A stretch of DNA of 64,000 bases from Hyphomonadaceae bacterium (GTDB lineage Bacteria > Pseudomonadota > Alphaproteobacteria > Caulobacterales > Hyphomonadaceae), in NCBI GenBank assembly GCA_024743315.1, contig JANSWU010000001.1, positions 744,001 through 808,000 on the forward strand, in the 5' to 3' direction. Numbering within the stretch: position 1 is the stretch's first letter; every line of letters begins with the position of its first letter. The position numbers and the translations under genes are program-made. Positions 1 through 8,783 of this stretch are shown here, in pieces. The notes below the pieces were generated by a model. That model did not search any database. It worked only from the letters and a program-made list of their open reading frames with translations, and was not told the origin of the DNA.

Positions 1-1
1 G

Positions 2-727
2 CATTTCAAGGTCGACGGCGTGGCGATTGTCTGGGCCGCAGATGCGAGCCAAAACACGCCGATCGTATCCGACTTTATTGTCGATGGCGCAGCGGCTGAT
101 ATCGACCTGATCGGCGGCGATGTGCACACGGTCGTCACCGGGACGCTCGATGCGCTGGATGACAGTTTTGCTGACGGGACCGGCGCGACGCTACGCATTC
201 AGAATATCCAGGGCGGGCCCAATCAGACGACGCGGCAAGGAGACCGGTTCACGTCCTCTTCGGATGTGCTGAACCCCTTTCAATTGCGCGGTAATACCGA
301 TGTCCGGACCATACGCAGCGATATTCTCAGCAGTTTCTATGTCGCCACCAACAAAGCCTTCAACATTGATGTGATCGCTGCGCCGGTCGGAGATCCAGCA
401 GATCTCAACCTGATCCGCTTGCGCATGCGCATGACCCAATCGGGCAATGATGCTGGCCTGTCATTCGGCAGCTCGGCGCAGATTCCGCATTCCGGAAACG
501 GCGCGGCGTCCGGCGTGCAATGGGGCGGCTATCGACGCTTGTCGACTCTGACCGGTGGGCGCGATATTTTCCGTGGCAATCGGCGCACCGCCGCGGCTCC
601 CGGCTCTATCGCAGACCAATCGGTGCGCTTTGATCTCGATTATCGCTGGAACACAGGAAACATTGATCTCAGCGACGGCACGTTCGATGTCGAAGCCGAG
701 GTCATCTACACGGTCTATATTCCATAA
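2..727 (+). CDS. Hypothetical protein, C-terminal part (start lies left of the window)
   Basis: The reading frame is open from base 2 and runs to a TAA at 725-727. A GTG at 20 is available, but the codons before it continue without a break, so the true start is probably outside the window. The visible part (about 241 residues) is rich in Gly, Asp, Thr and Ser with alternating hydrophobic residues, and it ends in a beta-like strand pattern (FDVEAEVIYTVYIP). This looks like a secreted or surface beta-rich protein. There is no cysteine cluster, membrane segment or enzymatic motif that I recognise. The stop directly abuts the stop of the convergent acyltransferase gene, with no bases between. Function unknown. 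Confidence 0.7.
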   Translation, partial: HFKVDGVAIVWAADASQNTPIVSDFIVDGAAADIDLIGGDVHTVVTGTLDALDDSFADGTGATLRIQNIQGGPNQTTRQGDRFTSSSDVLNPFQLRGNTDVRTIRSDILSSFYVATNKAFNIDVIAAPVGDPADLNLIRLRMRMTQSGNDAGLSFGSSAQIPHSGNGAASGVQWGGYRRLSTLTGGRDIFRGNRRTAAAPGSIADQSVRFDLDYRWNTGNIDLSDGTFDVEAEVIYTVYIP

Positions 728-1645
728 TCAGTGGAAAATGGCCGGTTTGGATTCTTGAAAACGTTTATGTGCGCGCGCCAGCGAGGCCTGCTGCCTTGAT
801 GGCGCCATGCCATAAGTCTGCTCGCGCAGGAAATTCATCAATTCCTGGCGCTTACCCGCATTGGCGAGCACATCCGGGGTCAGCGTTTCGCCAATATGGA
901 CAGGGATGGCGGTCCCAACCCGGCGTTTCACTTCCCGGAAAATCAGCGCCAGGCGCAACTCAATCGACATATGACTGGCCCACTGGAACAAGCGCGAATT
1001 TTGGCCTTCAAAAAAGATCGGCGTCACATGGGCTTCACTATGGCTGATCAGTTTCGCGGTGAACGGTTTCCAAGTGTCGTCAACGGCGCGCCGACTGAAC
1101 GGGGTCGGCGAGGTCGAGACGCCGCCTGCCGGGAAGACAATAATACACTCACCATTCTTTAGCCGATCCAGGCTCTCGGCGCGTGTTTTGATATTCGTCG
1201 CGCGGGCCTCCTTGGTGTTGGCGAAGTCGATGGGCAGCAACCATTCACGGGCTTCCGGCGCGCCATCCAACACCGCATTGGTGAGCACTTTAAAGTCTGC
1301 GCGCCGCAAAGAGATCAGCCATGAGATTAGAAGTCCGTCGAGGACTCCGAAAGGATGGTTCGCGACAACAACCAGGGGGCCCTCGGAGGGGATCTGGGCC
1401 AGCCGACTGGTCGAGAACTCCACATCCAGGTTCAAGAGCTTGATGGCCGCCGCAAAGAACGGCTCATGAGTAAGGTCGGCCCGATAGGTTTCGTACAGCT
1501 TTTGCAGATAGGGCTGGCCCGAAAGCCGCTCGATCGTGCGCACCATGCGCCGCTTCAGCGGGTGCTCAAAATAGGCCGCATACGAAAGCTTCGGGGTTTC
1601 CTCCATGCCCTCAAATTGCTCTGATTTTGGGGTTTCAGCAAGCAA
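728..1645 (-). CDS. Lysophospholipid/1-acylglycerol-type acyltransferase (PlsC-like, OlsA/hemolysin-like branch)
   Basis: This 305-residue protein carries the acyltransferase catalytic block NHPFGVLDG at residues 96-104 (H97 with D103) and a later FPAGGVS at 171-177. These are the two signature boxes of the glycerolipid acyltransferase superfamily; the HPFG...DG form is typical of the OlsA/'putative hemolysin' branch rather than classical PlsC. It would transfer an acyl chain from acyl-ACP or CoA to a lipid head at the inner membrane. A TTG at 1645 has an AAGGA nine bases upstream and lies 5 bp after the J-domain gene's stop; ATG at 1606 is an alternative start but has poor spacing to its AG-rich box. 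Co-transcription with the J-domain gene upstream is likely. The exact lipid substrate cannot be read from sequence. Confidence 0.8.
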   Translation of the reverse strand: MLAETPKSEQFEGMEETPKLSYAAYFEHPLKRRMVRTIERLSGQPYLQKLYETYRADLTHEPFFAAAIKLLNLDVEFSTSRLAQIPSEGPLVVVANHPFGVLDGLLISWLISLRRADFKVLTNAVLDGAPEAREWLLPIDFANTKEARATNIKTRAESLDRLKNGECIIVFPAGGVSTSPTPFSRRAVDDTWKPFTAKLISHSEAHVTPIFFEGQNSRLFQWASHMSIELRLALIFREVKRRVGTAIPVHIGETLTPDVLANAGKRQELMNFLREQTYGMAPSRQQASLARAHKRFQESKPAIFH

Positions 1646-1650
1646 ACGGC

Positions 1651-2268
1651 TCAGTCCTTCATCAGGCCGGCCGCTTTCAGCGTTTTTCCGGCCCGAATGA
1701 CCCGCGCCAGTTTTTCTTCGGATGAGCGGTCGCCGCTATTCGAATCCGGGTGGAAGCGGCGGACATATTCTGCGTAGCGTGCCCGGATCTCGGGTGCCTT
1801 GGCGTCGGGATCGAGATCCAGTTCAGCCAGGGCTCTTTTGGCGATTCCGGTGGCAGACCGATTGGCGCGTCGCTCTTCGCGTGCGGCGGCGCGGTCCTGG
1901 AAGAAACTCGAGCCCTGCCAGGTATTCGGATCATGCGCTTTATTGGCCTTGTCGCCGCCCATCGGACCGGCGCCGAACTTCCAGGTCTGCTTGAACCCGA
2001 AGCGCGCATTCTCATTGAACGCCTTGATCTGTTCTTCGGTCATCGTCTCGAAGAAGTTGAAGCTGCGATTATACTCCGCCGCATGACGCTGACAGAAATA
2101 GTGCTTGCCATCGCCGAATTGTTTCGGAGCCGGATACTCACCTGCCAGGTCGCAGCTCTGATGCTCACAAGTCCTTGTTTTCGCGGCTTTTGCACGCGAA
2201 GTATCGTCGGCCGGCGGCTTCACCCTTATATCGGTGAACTTGGGGCGGTATTCGTATCCGTCATCCAT
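1651..2268 (-). CDS. J-domain (DnaJ-like) protein
   Basis: The 205-residue protein has a C-terminal J domain (about residues 145-205) with the diagnostic HPD tripeptide at 173-175 (RRFHPDSNSG), which stimulates Hsp70 ATPase. Unlike true DnaJ, it has no Gly/Phe region or zinc-finger repeats after the J domain. Instead there is a long N-terminal region with paired cysteines (TCEHQSC, YFCQRH) that might bind metal. This architecture, divergent from bolA, recurs in alphaproteobacteria and is usually annotated as 'J domain-containing protein'. It shares a short (44 bp) divergent promoter region with bolA. The client protein is unknown. Confidence 0.85.
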   Translation of the reverse strand: MDDGYEYRPKFTDIRVKPPADDTSRAKAAKTRTCEHQSCDLAGEYPAPKQFGDGKHYFCQRHAAEYNRSFNFFETMTEEQIKAFNENARFGFKQTWKFGAGPMGGDKANKAHDPNTWQGSSFFQDRAAAREERRANRSATGIAKRALAELDLDPDAKAPEIRARYAEYVRRFHPDSNSGDRSSEEKLARVIRAGKTLKAAGLMKD

Positions 2269-2312
2269 CAGCGGGGTAACATAGTTGCTTCGGGTTAAAG
2301 AGACCAGAACTT

Positions 2313-2570
2313 ATGACCAGATCACAGCGTATTCATGAACTTTTGACAGCGGCCTTCGCGCCGAGCGTGTTGGACGTGGTCGATGACAGCCACAAACATG
2401 CGGGGCACGCTGGGGCTCGACCAGAAGGTGAAACCCACTACACGGTGAAAATTGTGTCGGACAAGTTCGAGGGATTGAGCCGCGTGGCCATGCAGCGCGC
2501 TGTGATGTCGGCATTACAACAGGAGTTCGACACGGGTCTGCACGCGCTTTCGATTAAAGCGAGTTCATGA
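2313..2570 (+). CDS. bolA: BolA family protein
   Basis: An 85-residue protein with the BolA fold signature: an N-terminal helix (SQRIHELLTAAF), then DDSHKHAGHAG, a Val/Ile-rich strand and the FEGLSRVAMQRAV helix that carries the conserved family motif. BolA proteins pair with monothiol glutaredoxins (GrxD) to bind or transfer [2Fe-2S] clusters and also influence morphology and stress genes. The full-length size matches the family. The gene is divergent from the J-domain gene, a common alphaproteobacterial arrangement. No grxD is visible nearby. Confidence 0.92.
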   Translation: MTRSQRIHELLTAAFAPSVLDVVDDSHKHAGHAGARPEGETHYTVKIVSDKFEGLSRVAMQRAVMSALQQEFDTGLHALSIKASS

Positions 2571-2626
2571 AGCAGGATAGGTTTCGTTAAGCCCTGAGCG
2601 GTATTCTACATTCAACGGAGCGTAGA

Positions 2627-3049
2627 ATGTCAGCATTAGCGAAATCTGCCGCCGAGCGCGATGATCCCCGAACCACGGTGCGCATCGCCGCGACGCCTGA
2701 CCAGACTTGGGCGCTGGATGCTGACTATTTGCACGCCCGCCTGGATGTTCTGAAAAAACTCGGCGCCCATTATGCCAATCGCATCTGGCTGCTCGACATG
2801 GTCTCGGACATTATGCTCGTAGCTGGCGTGATCAGCACTTTCTTTATTGCCTGGTGGACCTGCATTCCGCTGGTCGGGCTTGCCTGTCTTCAGCGCATTT
2901 CCAATCGCCGTATGGCTGGGGAGCTGGCCGGGCGGGCGGCGCAGGAATCGACCGATGCGTTCCTGTATCTCTACAATTCAGGGGTGCTCTGGCTCGAGCG
3001 GCCTACCAGCCCGCCAGAGGACCGGCTACGCCATCTTCTGTCGCGCTAG
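2627..3049 (+). CDS. Small two-segment membrane protein, unknown function
   Basis: The 140-residue product has a soluble N-terminal half and a hydrophobic hairpin around residues 58-90 (two membrane segments, including DIMLVAGVISTFFIAWW), followed by an Arg-rich amphipathic tail. ATG at 2627 follows ACGGAGCG at a normal distance. I do not recognise a family. Its last 47 bp overlap the 3' end of the convergent ubiH-like gene at 3003-3049, so the C-terminal residues are encoded opposite conserved flavoprotein C-terminus. Confidence 0.7.
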   Translation: MSALAKSAAERDDPRTTVRIAATPDQTWALDADYLHARLDVLKKLGAHYANRIWLLDMVSDIMLVAGVISTFFIAWWTCIPLVGLACLQRISNRRMAGELAGRAAQESTDAFLYLYNSGVLWLERPTSPPEDRLRHLLSR

Positions 3050-4229
3050 CCTTACGCGCCAAGAGACGGCGCAAGGGTGAGATTTTCGACGCCGCCATCA
3101 ATCCCAAGGTCCGGATCGGTTTGGTCAGCATCAGATCATTTGAAAACAGCCGGTCAATGCCATCCAGGACGAGCGCCGTTCCGGTGCCATCAAAGTGCCG
3201 GGCCTGACTGTAAGCTTCAAGCATCTGGGGCGAGCCGATCTCGCCGCCAAGGTGTATTGTCTCTTGCACCAACTCGATCAGAGCGCCAACATCCCGGAAG
3301 CCTTGATTAAGGCCTTGTCCGGCCAGCGGGTTCACGCGCCGGGCGGCATCGCCAATCAGGATTGTGCGCGGGGCAGTCAGCGCCGTCGCAAGCTGCAGGA
3401 TTAGCGGATAGGAGCCAGGTTTTCCATCAATGCGCATGTCGCCGGCAAAACCGGAAAAGCGCGCATTCAACTCCGCTTCGATCGCATCGATGGGCTGTTT
3501 TGTGAGGGTCTCAGCAGCCCCGCGTTTCATATACCAGGCGAGATTGGCGCGATCGCCCTTGAGCGGCAGCGTCGCGAACGGACCTTCCGGGGTAAACAAT
3601 TGTCGGGCGATGCCCTCATGCGGCTTCGATAAGTGCACATTCGCGGTGAACACCGATTTCTGATAGTCGCGCCCCTCGGTTGCGATGCCAGCTGCGGTGC
3701 GGACCGGCGAGTTCATGCCATCGGCGCCAACCAAGAGGCGCGCCCGGACGATCTTCCCGCTTTCCAGCTCGGATTCAATCAGACCAGGCGCCTGGCGCGA
3801 CGCGATATAGCGTTCATTCGATAAATGCGTGATCCGGGTTTCATCAGACATGGCCAGATCCAAAGCAGCTTGCAGCGGCTCAGCCATCACCATGTGGCCC
3901 AGGGGCTCGTCTGGATCTGGGCTTTCCATGTCCTCTTTCATGAACAGGACGGACGGCTGCCCGAAATAATGGGTGCCGCCATCAACCGCTTCAAGGCCAT
4001 TCAGGGGCTGGCTGGTGTCTTCGAGTGCGCCGGTCACGCCCAGCGATCGCAAAAGCCGCCAACTGCCTGTAACAATTGCAAAGTTTCGCCGGTCGGCCCG
4101 CGCTGGCAGGCTCAGATCGCGGGCATCGATGACGGCAATCTCAAGCCCGGCTTGCGCCAATCCAAGCGCCAGAGCCGCTCCGGTCGGGCCGGCGCCCACA
4201 ATTGCCGCGTCATAGATCTTTTCAGCCAT
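3003..4229 (-). CDS. FAD-dependent UbiH/UbiF-family hydroxylase (ubiquinone biosynthesis type)
   Basis: This 408-residue flavoprotein starts with a Rossmann FAD site (GAGPTG at residues 12-17) and ends its FAD domain with LIGDAARRVNPLAGQGLNQG, the DG/GD-type motif followed by NPxxGQGxN that marks the UbiH/UbiF/UbiL/Coq6 family. These enzymes hydroxylate the ring of ubiquinone precursors using O2 and NAD(P)H. The mid-protein LVGADGMNS motif is also typical. Which ring position it acts on cannot be assigned by eye, since alphaproteobacterial members have broad regioselectivity. It stands alone, with a 190-bp divergent region shared with amtB. Confidence 0.87.
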   Translation of the reverse strand: MAEKIYDAAIVGAGPTGAALALGLAQAGLEIAVIDARDLSLPARADRRNFAIVTGSWRLLRSLGVTGALEDTSQPLNGLEAVDGGTHYFGQPSVLFMKEDMESPDPDEPLGHMVMAEPLQAALDLAMSDETRITHLSNERYIASRQAPGLIESELESGKIVRARLLVGADGMNSPVRTAAGIATEGRDYQKSVFTANVHLSKPHEGIARQLFTPEGPFATLPLKGDRANLAWYMKRGAAETLTKQPIDAIEAELNARFSGFAGDMRIDGKPGSYPLILQLATALTAPRTILIGDAARRVNPLAGQGLNQGFRDVGALIELVQETIHLGGEIGSPQMLEAYSQARHFDGTGTALVLDGIDRLFSNDLMLTKPIRTLGLMAASKISPLRRLLARKASATEDGVAGPLAGW

Positions 4230-4422
4230 GCCCTACAGGTATGGTCTCAACTGCATTCGGTCCATGCCTGACAGACAAACGGGCGTTTGGGTCGCAGCCT
4301 GCTCGAAATTTGGTCACGCATCCGTTCGGCGCAGATGAACATCTTTTTAATTCTGGCGGAAAACAGGGCAGGCGGGTTTTTTGCCGAGGTCAATTAACCA
4401 GAGCTGCGGGAGATATCGGGCA

Positions 4423-5775
4423 ATGAGTTCATGGATGAAAACGGCAATGCGGGGCGCTTTGATGCTGCCGCTTGCAGGAATGGCGGGGCTCGCAGCCCAT
4501 GCCCAAGAAGCGAGCGCCGTCAGCGCTTATGTCGATAGCAGCTACCTGTTCCTGATTGGTGGCCTGATTGTTATGTTTATGGCGGCGGGCTTCCTCTGCC
4601 TTGAGTCTGGTCTGGTGCGGTCGAAAAACGCGTCCATGCAGTCCCTGAAGAACGTCTCTCTGTTCTCTGTGGCTGGCCTGATGTTCTGGCTCATCGGCTA
4701 TAATATTGCCTATCCGGCCTCGACGGCTCTGGGTGGCATTATCGGCATTCCGGGCGCGATCCCATGGTCTGGCGAAGAGTCGCTCGACACTGGATATGCG
4801 GCCAGCTCAGACTGGTTCTTCCAGATGGTCTTCGTCGCCACAGCTGCTTCGATCGTGTCTGGTACCGTGGCCGAGCGCGTGAAGCTCTGGTCGTTCCTGA
4901 TCTTCGTCGTCTTCCTGACCGCGTTCATCTACCCGACTGTTGTCAGCTGGGAGTGGGGCGGCGGCTATCTCGATAGCGAATGGGCCTTCTCTGACTTTGC
5001 GGGATCGACGCTCGTCCACTCGACTGGTGGCTGGGCCGCGCTTGTCGGCGCGATCATTATCGGGCCCCGCGCTGGCAAGTATTTCGGCGAGAAAGTGAAC
5101 CCGATGCCTGGGTCTAACATCCCGCTGGCCGCGCTGGGTACGTTTATCCTGTGGTTCGGCTGGTTCGGCTTCAACGGTGCGTCTCAACTCGCCGCCGGCA
5201 CGTTTGACGACATCAATGCCGTCGCCAAGATCTTCGCCAACACGAATATGGCGGCTGTTGGCGGCGTCCTCGCGGCGATGATCCTCACCGCAGTGCTTTA
5301 TAAGGGCAAAGTCGACCCAACCATGGCGTTTAACGGCGCGATTGGTGGCCTGGTCTCGATCACGGCAGAGCCTCTAGCGCCAAGCATGGGCATGTCAGTT
5401 GCGATCGGGGCTGTTGGCGGCGTGCTCGTGGTGCTGACCGTGCCACTGCTCGACAAGCTGAAAATCGACGATGTTGTCGGCGCTATCCCGGCTCACCTTG
5501 TTTGCGGCATTTGGGGCACGCTGATCGTCGCCGCCTCTTATGGCAACCATATCATGCCGCCAGTGGATGAGGCCGGCGCTCTGACAGGGGATGCCAGCTA
5601 TGTTGGCCAGCTTGTCGGCATTATCCTCACCGGTGTTGTCGTCTCAGTCTTGTCAGCGATCGTCTGGTTCGCGCTGAAAGCGACCCTGGGTGTGCGGGTC
5701 AGTGAAGAGGAAGAGCAACTCGGTCTCGACCGTGCGGATACTGGCGTCGAAGCCTATCCGGAGTTTGCCTCCTAA
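4423..5775 (+). CDS. amtB: Ammonium transporter AmtB
   Basis: A 450-residue Amt/Rh channel with a cleavable-looking N-terminal signal segment (basic MKTAMRG, hydrophobic core, then AHAQEAS) followed by 11 hydrophobic segments. The twin pore histidines are present in their usual contexts (STLVHSTGGW and IPAHLVCGIWG), as is the GFLCLESGLVR stretch of TM1-2. It conducts NH4+/NH3 inwards when nitrogen is scarce. ATG at 4423 was chosen because GGGAG lies 10 bases upstream; an in-frame ATG at 4381 would add a non-signal-like extension. No glnK gene sits upstream as in many bacteria, so the PII partner must be elsewhere. Two hairpins follow the stop. Confidence 0.95.
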   Translation: MSSWMKTAMRGALMLPLAGMAGLAAHAQEASAVSAYVDSSYLFLIGGLIVMFMAAGFLCLESGLVRSKNASMQSLKNVSLFSVAGLMFWLIGYNIAYPASTALGGIIGIPGAIPWSGEESLDTGYAASSDWFFQMVFVATAASIVSGTVAERVKLWSFLIFVVFLTAFIYPTVVSWEWGGGYLDSEWAFSDFAGSTLVHSTGGWAALVGAIIIGPRAGKYFGEKVNPMPGSNIPLAALGTFILWFGWFGFNGASQLAAGTFDDINAVAKIFANTNMAAVGGVLAAMILTAVLYKGKVDPTMAFNGAIGGLVSITAEPLAPSMGMSVAIGAVGGVLVVLTVPLLDKLKIDDVVGAIPAHLVCGIWGTLIVAASYGNHIMPPVDEAGALTGDASYVGQLVGIILTGVVVSVLSAIVWFALKATLGVRVSEEEEQLGLDRADTGVEAYPEFAS

Positions 5776-5785
5776 CCAGTTTGCT

Positions 5786-5806
5786 CGCCCCGGCTTCCCC
5801 GGGGCG
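5786..5806 (+). terminator. GC-rich hairpin after amtB
   Basis: CGCCCCGG (5786-5793) pairs with CCGGGGCG (5799-5806) across a five-base loop, 10 bp after the amtB stop. No clear T-run follows, so by itself it may pause or stabilise the 3' end rather than terminate. Confidence 0.55.
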
Positions 5807-5853
5807 GGCAATTCCTACGCTTCCTTCAGTTTGGAAGCGTTTCCTCCCGACTT

Positions 5854-5888
5854 ACCCCCGGCGCATTGGCGACCGGGGGTTTCTTTTT
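5854..5888 (+). terminator. Rho-independent terminator downstream of amtB
   Basis: ACCCCCGG (5854-5861) and CCGGGGGT (5873-5880) form a perfect 8-bp stem with an 11-base loop, followed at once by TTCTTTTT. This fits an intrinsic terminator for amtB and insulates ftsK, whose start is about 90 bp downstream. Confidence 0.85.
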
Positions 5889-5978
5889 GGCAATTTCATG
5901 TCTGTTAGCGCCGTTTTAAGGCCGCGCTTGTAATTTCATTTTTGGTTCAGAACGTCCGATACGACCGGAGTGTAGATT

Positions 5979-8360
5979 ATGGCGAATTCAATCGCAGAAG
6001 CGGCCCATGTGCGCGAGGTTTCAGATCCGGTCTGGCGGATCATTACTGGCACGGGGGCGTTTGCCCTGGGTGTGTTCATTTGTGGCAGTGTCGGCTCGTA
6101 CGATCCGCTCGATCCGAGTTGGAATGCGGCAACCAATCGCAGTGTCGAAAATCTGTTTGGCTCCGGCGGTGCCGTGTTTGCAGACATCATGCGGCAATTG
6201 CTCGGCTGGTCGGCCTGGGTAGCGGGCCTCGCCTTGATGATTGGCGGCGCCATGCGCGCGGTCCTGATCGGCGCGCCAAAGGTTCGTCGCTGGTTATTGG
6301 GAGCCCTTTTTGTGCCACTCTCAGCGGCCTGTTTTGCCGCCTGGCCGGTGCCGACCTCCTGGCCGCTGCGGGCCGGATTGGGCGGCATGGTCGGAGATGG
6401 CCTACACAATCTTGCGGCGATGCCGTTCAAGGCTTTGCTTTTGCCGATGCCCGACCTGCTTTCGGGTGTCGTGGCCGGAGCGCTGGCGCTTTTGTGTGCG
6501 TTTGCAGCGCTCGGCTTCCGGCGGGGTGATGCGCGACTTCTGCAAGCGGCCGCCAGCCAGTCGAGCGCGCGGGCAGCCCGACGCGCAGGCGGACTTTTGG
6601 CCTTTATCAAATCTCGTCGTCAGCCAGCCATCGCGGGTGGCTATGAAGATGCTGAGACCAAGATTACGCGGTCCGACGAACCGACTTATGAACCGGAACG
6701 TGCAGATCCGATCGTGCGCGACATGGAGGAAGATGAGCGTGCGCAGCCGCCGGTCGCCGAGACTCAGAAAAAACCTGTAACAGTGACGGCGCCGCGCTCT
6801 GCAACGGTGCCTAAGCCTCAAGTCAGACGCGGCCGCAAGGCTCGCGGCGCCAAAGTGCCGCCGCTGGATCTACTGCAAGTGCCGCCGGCACAGCGCAACG
6901 AAATTGATGAAGATTCGCTGCTGGCCAAGGCCAATCGACTGGCTGAAGTCTTGCGCGAATTTGGCGTCCGCGGCCGGATCCGCGAAGTCCGCCCGGGCCC
7001 GGTTGTCACCCTGTTCGAACTTGAACCGGCCGCCGGTGTCAAATCAGCCCGCGTGATCTCATTGGCCGATGATGTCGCCCGTTCGATGAGCGCGGTCTCG
7101 TGCCGGATCGCGGTGGTGCCCGGCAAGAATGCGATCGGGATCGAGCTGCCAAATGATGAGCGCCAAACCGTCTATCTGCGGTCGCTGCTCGACAATGATG
7201 CTTACACCAAATCCAAGGCTGCACTGCCCATGGCGCTGGGCGAGGATATTGGCGGCACGCCGACTGTGGTTGAGCTCGCCAAGATGCCTCACCTGCTGAT
7301 CGCCGGCACGACCGGCTCGGGCAAGTCGGTGGGCGTCAATGCGATGATCCTGTCGCTGATCTACAAGCTGCCGCCCGAAGAATGCCGGTTCATCTTCATT
7401 GACCCGAAAATGCTGGAACTCAGCATTTATGAGGGCATTCCGCACCTGCTCTCGCCGGTGGTGACCGACCCGAAAAAGGCCGTCCTGGCATTGCAATGGG
7501 CGGTGCGCGAAATGGAAATGCGCTATGAGCTGATGTCCAAGGCCGGGGTCCGCAACCTGGCAGGATTCAACAAGAAAGCGGCTGATTTCCGCAAGCGCGG
7601 CGAGCATATGACGCGCAAGACACAGACCGGCTTCGATGATCGCGGCAAGCCGCAATATGAAACCGAAATCCTGCCCCTCGACCATGTTCCGAATCTGGTC
7701 ATCGTGATCGACGAAATGGCCGACCTGATGATGGTCGCCGGCAAGGAGATTGAAGGCTGTGTGCAGCGCTTGGCACAAATGGCACGGGCCGCGGGTATCC
7801 ACCTGATCACAGCAACCCAGCGTCCGTCTGTTGACGTCATTACCGGGACGATCAAGGCCAATTTCCCAACCCGTATCTCTTATATGGTGACGACCAAGAT
7901 CGACTCGCGCACCATCCTTGGCGAGCAGGGCGCCGAACAGCTGCTCGGCATGGGTGACCTGCTCTATCAGGCAGCTGGCGTCAAAACCAAGCGCTGCCAT
8001 GGCCCGTTCGTGTCTGACGAAGAAGTCCAGGCCGTAGTAGACTGGCTGCGCGAGAATGGCGGCGAGCCAGACTATAATCCGGAAGTGCTCGAAGAGCCCG
8101 AGGATGGCGGTACAGGCAGCGCGATCATGGATGCCATGCTCGGCACCTCAACCGGTGACAAGGATGAAGACTTGTATGCGCAAGCCATGGCGATCGTGCT
8201 GCGCGACAAGCGGGCTTCAACCAGCTATCTCCAGCGCCGCCTGAAAGTCGGTTACAATAAGGCCGCGACCTTGATTGAGCGTCTGGAAGAGGAGGGGGTC
8301 ATCTCGGCGCCGAACCATGCCGGAAAACGCACCATCCTGCGACAAGGTGACCCTGAATAA
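5979..8360 (+). CDS. ftsK: DNA translocase FtsK
   Basis: A 793-residue FtsK/SpoIIIE protein. Four hydrophobic segments lie within residues 22-185, an acidic/basic linker runs to about 300, and then come the alpha/beta motor domains with Walker A GTTGSGKS near residue 443 and Walker B LVIVIDEMADLMM near 572. The C-terminal winged-helix gamma domain (about 725-790) includes RRLKVGYNKA, the part that reads KOPS sequences and contacts XerD. It pumps chromosome ends through the closing septum and activates dif recombination. The membrane part is typical of the shorter alphaproteobacterial form. ATG at 5979 follows GGAGTG. It is single or co-transcribed with the YdcH-like gene. Confidence 0.96.
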   Translation: MANSIAEAAHVREVSDPVWRIITGTGAFALGVFICGSVGSYDPLDPSWNAATNRSVENLFGSGGAVFADIMRQLLGWSAWVAGLALMIGGAMRAVLIGAPKVRRWLLGALFVPLSAACFAAWPVPTSWPLRAGLGGMVGDGLHNLAAMPFKALLLPMPDLLSGVVAGALALLCAFAALGFRRGDARLLQAAASQSSARAARRAGGLLAFIKSRRQPAIAGGYEDAETKITRSDEPTYEPERADPIVRDMEEDERAQPPVAETQKKPVTVTAPRSATVPKPQVRRGRKARGAKVPPLDLLQVPPAQRNEIDEDSLLAKANRLAEVLREFGVRGRIREVRPGPVVTLFELEPAAGVKSARVISLADDVARSMSAVSCRIAVVPGKNAIGIELPNDERQTVYLRSLLDNDAYTKSKAALPMALGEDIGGTPTVVELAKMPHLLIAGTTGSGKSVGVNAMILSLIYKLPPEECRFIFIDPKMLELSIYEGIPHLLSPVVTDPKKAVLALQWAVREMEMRYELMSKAGVRNLAGFNKKAADFRKRGEHMTRKTQTGFDDRGKPQYETEILPLDHVPNLVIVIDEMADLMMVAGKEIEGCVQRLAQMARAAGIHLITATQRPSVDVITGTIKANFPTRISYMVTTKIDSRTILGEQGAEQLLGMGDLLYQAAGVKTKRCHGPFVSDEEVQAVVDWLRENGGEPDYNPEVLEEPEDGGTGSAIMDAMLGTSTGDKDEDLYAQAMAIVLRDKRASTSYLQRRLKVGYNKAATLIERLEEEGVISAPNHAGKRTILRQGDPE

Positions 8361-8410
8361 CCCCGCGACATAAGCATTTCTACGCAGTGACGCGGCAGGG
8401 ATAATTGGCT

Positions 8411-8434
8411 CCTCTGGTCTCAGCAGACCAGAGG
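8411..8434 (+). promoter_or_regulatory. Perfect hairpin covering the ribosome binding site of the YdcH-like gene
   Basis: CCTCTGGTCT (8411-8420) and AGACCAGAGG (8425-8434) are perfect 10-base complements around a CAGC loop. The Shine-Dalgarno GAGGAG is at 8431-8436, seven bases before the ATG at 8444, so its first four bases lie in the 3' arm. In RNA the stem would hide the ribosome site. No T-run follows, which argues against a simple terminator for ftsK. A role in translational control (thermosensor-like or protein-bound) is inference. Confidence 0.6.
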
Positions 8435-8443
8435 AGCTTGATT

Positions 8444-8701
8444 ATGAGCCATACCCCTCACGAACTCGCGGATGATTTTCCAGAGGCGAAAGAGCGGATC
8501 AGCGAGTTGAAGCGCACCAGCCCGCATTTTTCCAAGCTCGCGGATCGTTATCACGAGATCAACCGCGCCATTCATCGAATGGAAGAGCGGATTGAGCCGG
8601 TTGCAGATGTGACTGAGCTTGCCCTGCGCCGTGAGCGGATCATGCTCAAAGACCAACTCTATGCCATGATGCAACCAAGCGGGTTTTCCCGCGCCAGCTG
8701 A
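8444..8701 (+). CDS. YdcH-like (DUF465) small protein
   Basis: The 85-residue charged, all-helical protein has the DUF465 pattern: HELADDFPE near the start, FSKLADRYHEINRAIHRME in the middle, and LRRERIMLKDQLYAMM near the end. Family members are small cytosolic proteins of unknown function, often stress or growth-phase regulated. ATG at 8444 is the start because GAGGAG is at ideal spacing; an earlier ATG-less extension to 8405 would read through the hairpin. The ribosome site lies partly inside the 8411-8434 hairpin. Confidence 0.85.
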   Translation: MSHTPHELADDFPEAKERISELKRTSPHFSKLADRYHEINRAIHRMEERIEPVADVTELALRRERIMLKDQLYAMMQPSGFSRAS

Positions 8702-8783
8702 TTGGCATAGGCGTAGAGCGCGTCGGCGTCACACCCCGCGACCTTCTTGTCATGTGACGTCGGCGCGTAGGCGCTTTCAGGAC

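Noticed and set aside
4339-4375. Possible sigma-54 promoter upstream of amtB (TGGCGG...GGCA)
   Set aside because: Neither the GG nor the GC element has the correct spacing or bases.
8702-8783. Imperfect inverted repeat with TGTGACG in the YdcH/coiled-coil convergent gap as terminator
   Set aside because: Only seven clean pairs, large loop and no T-run on either strand.
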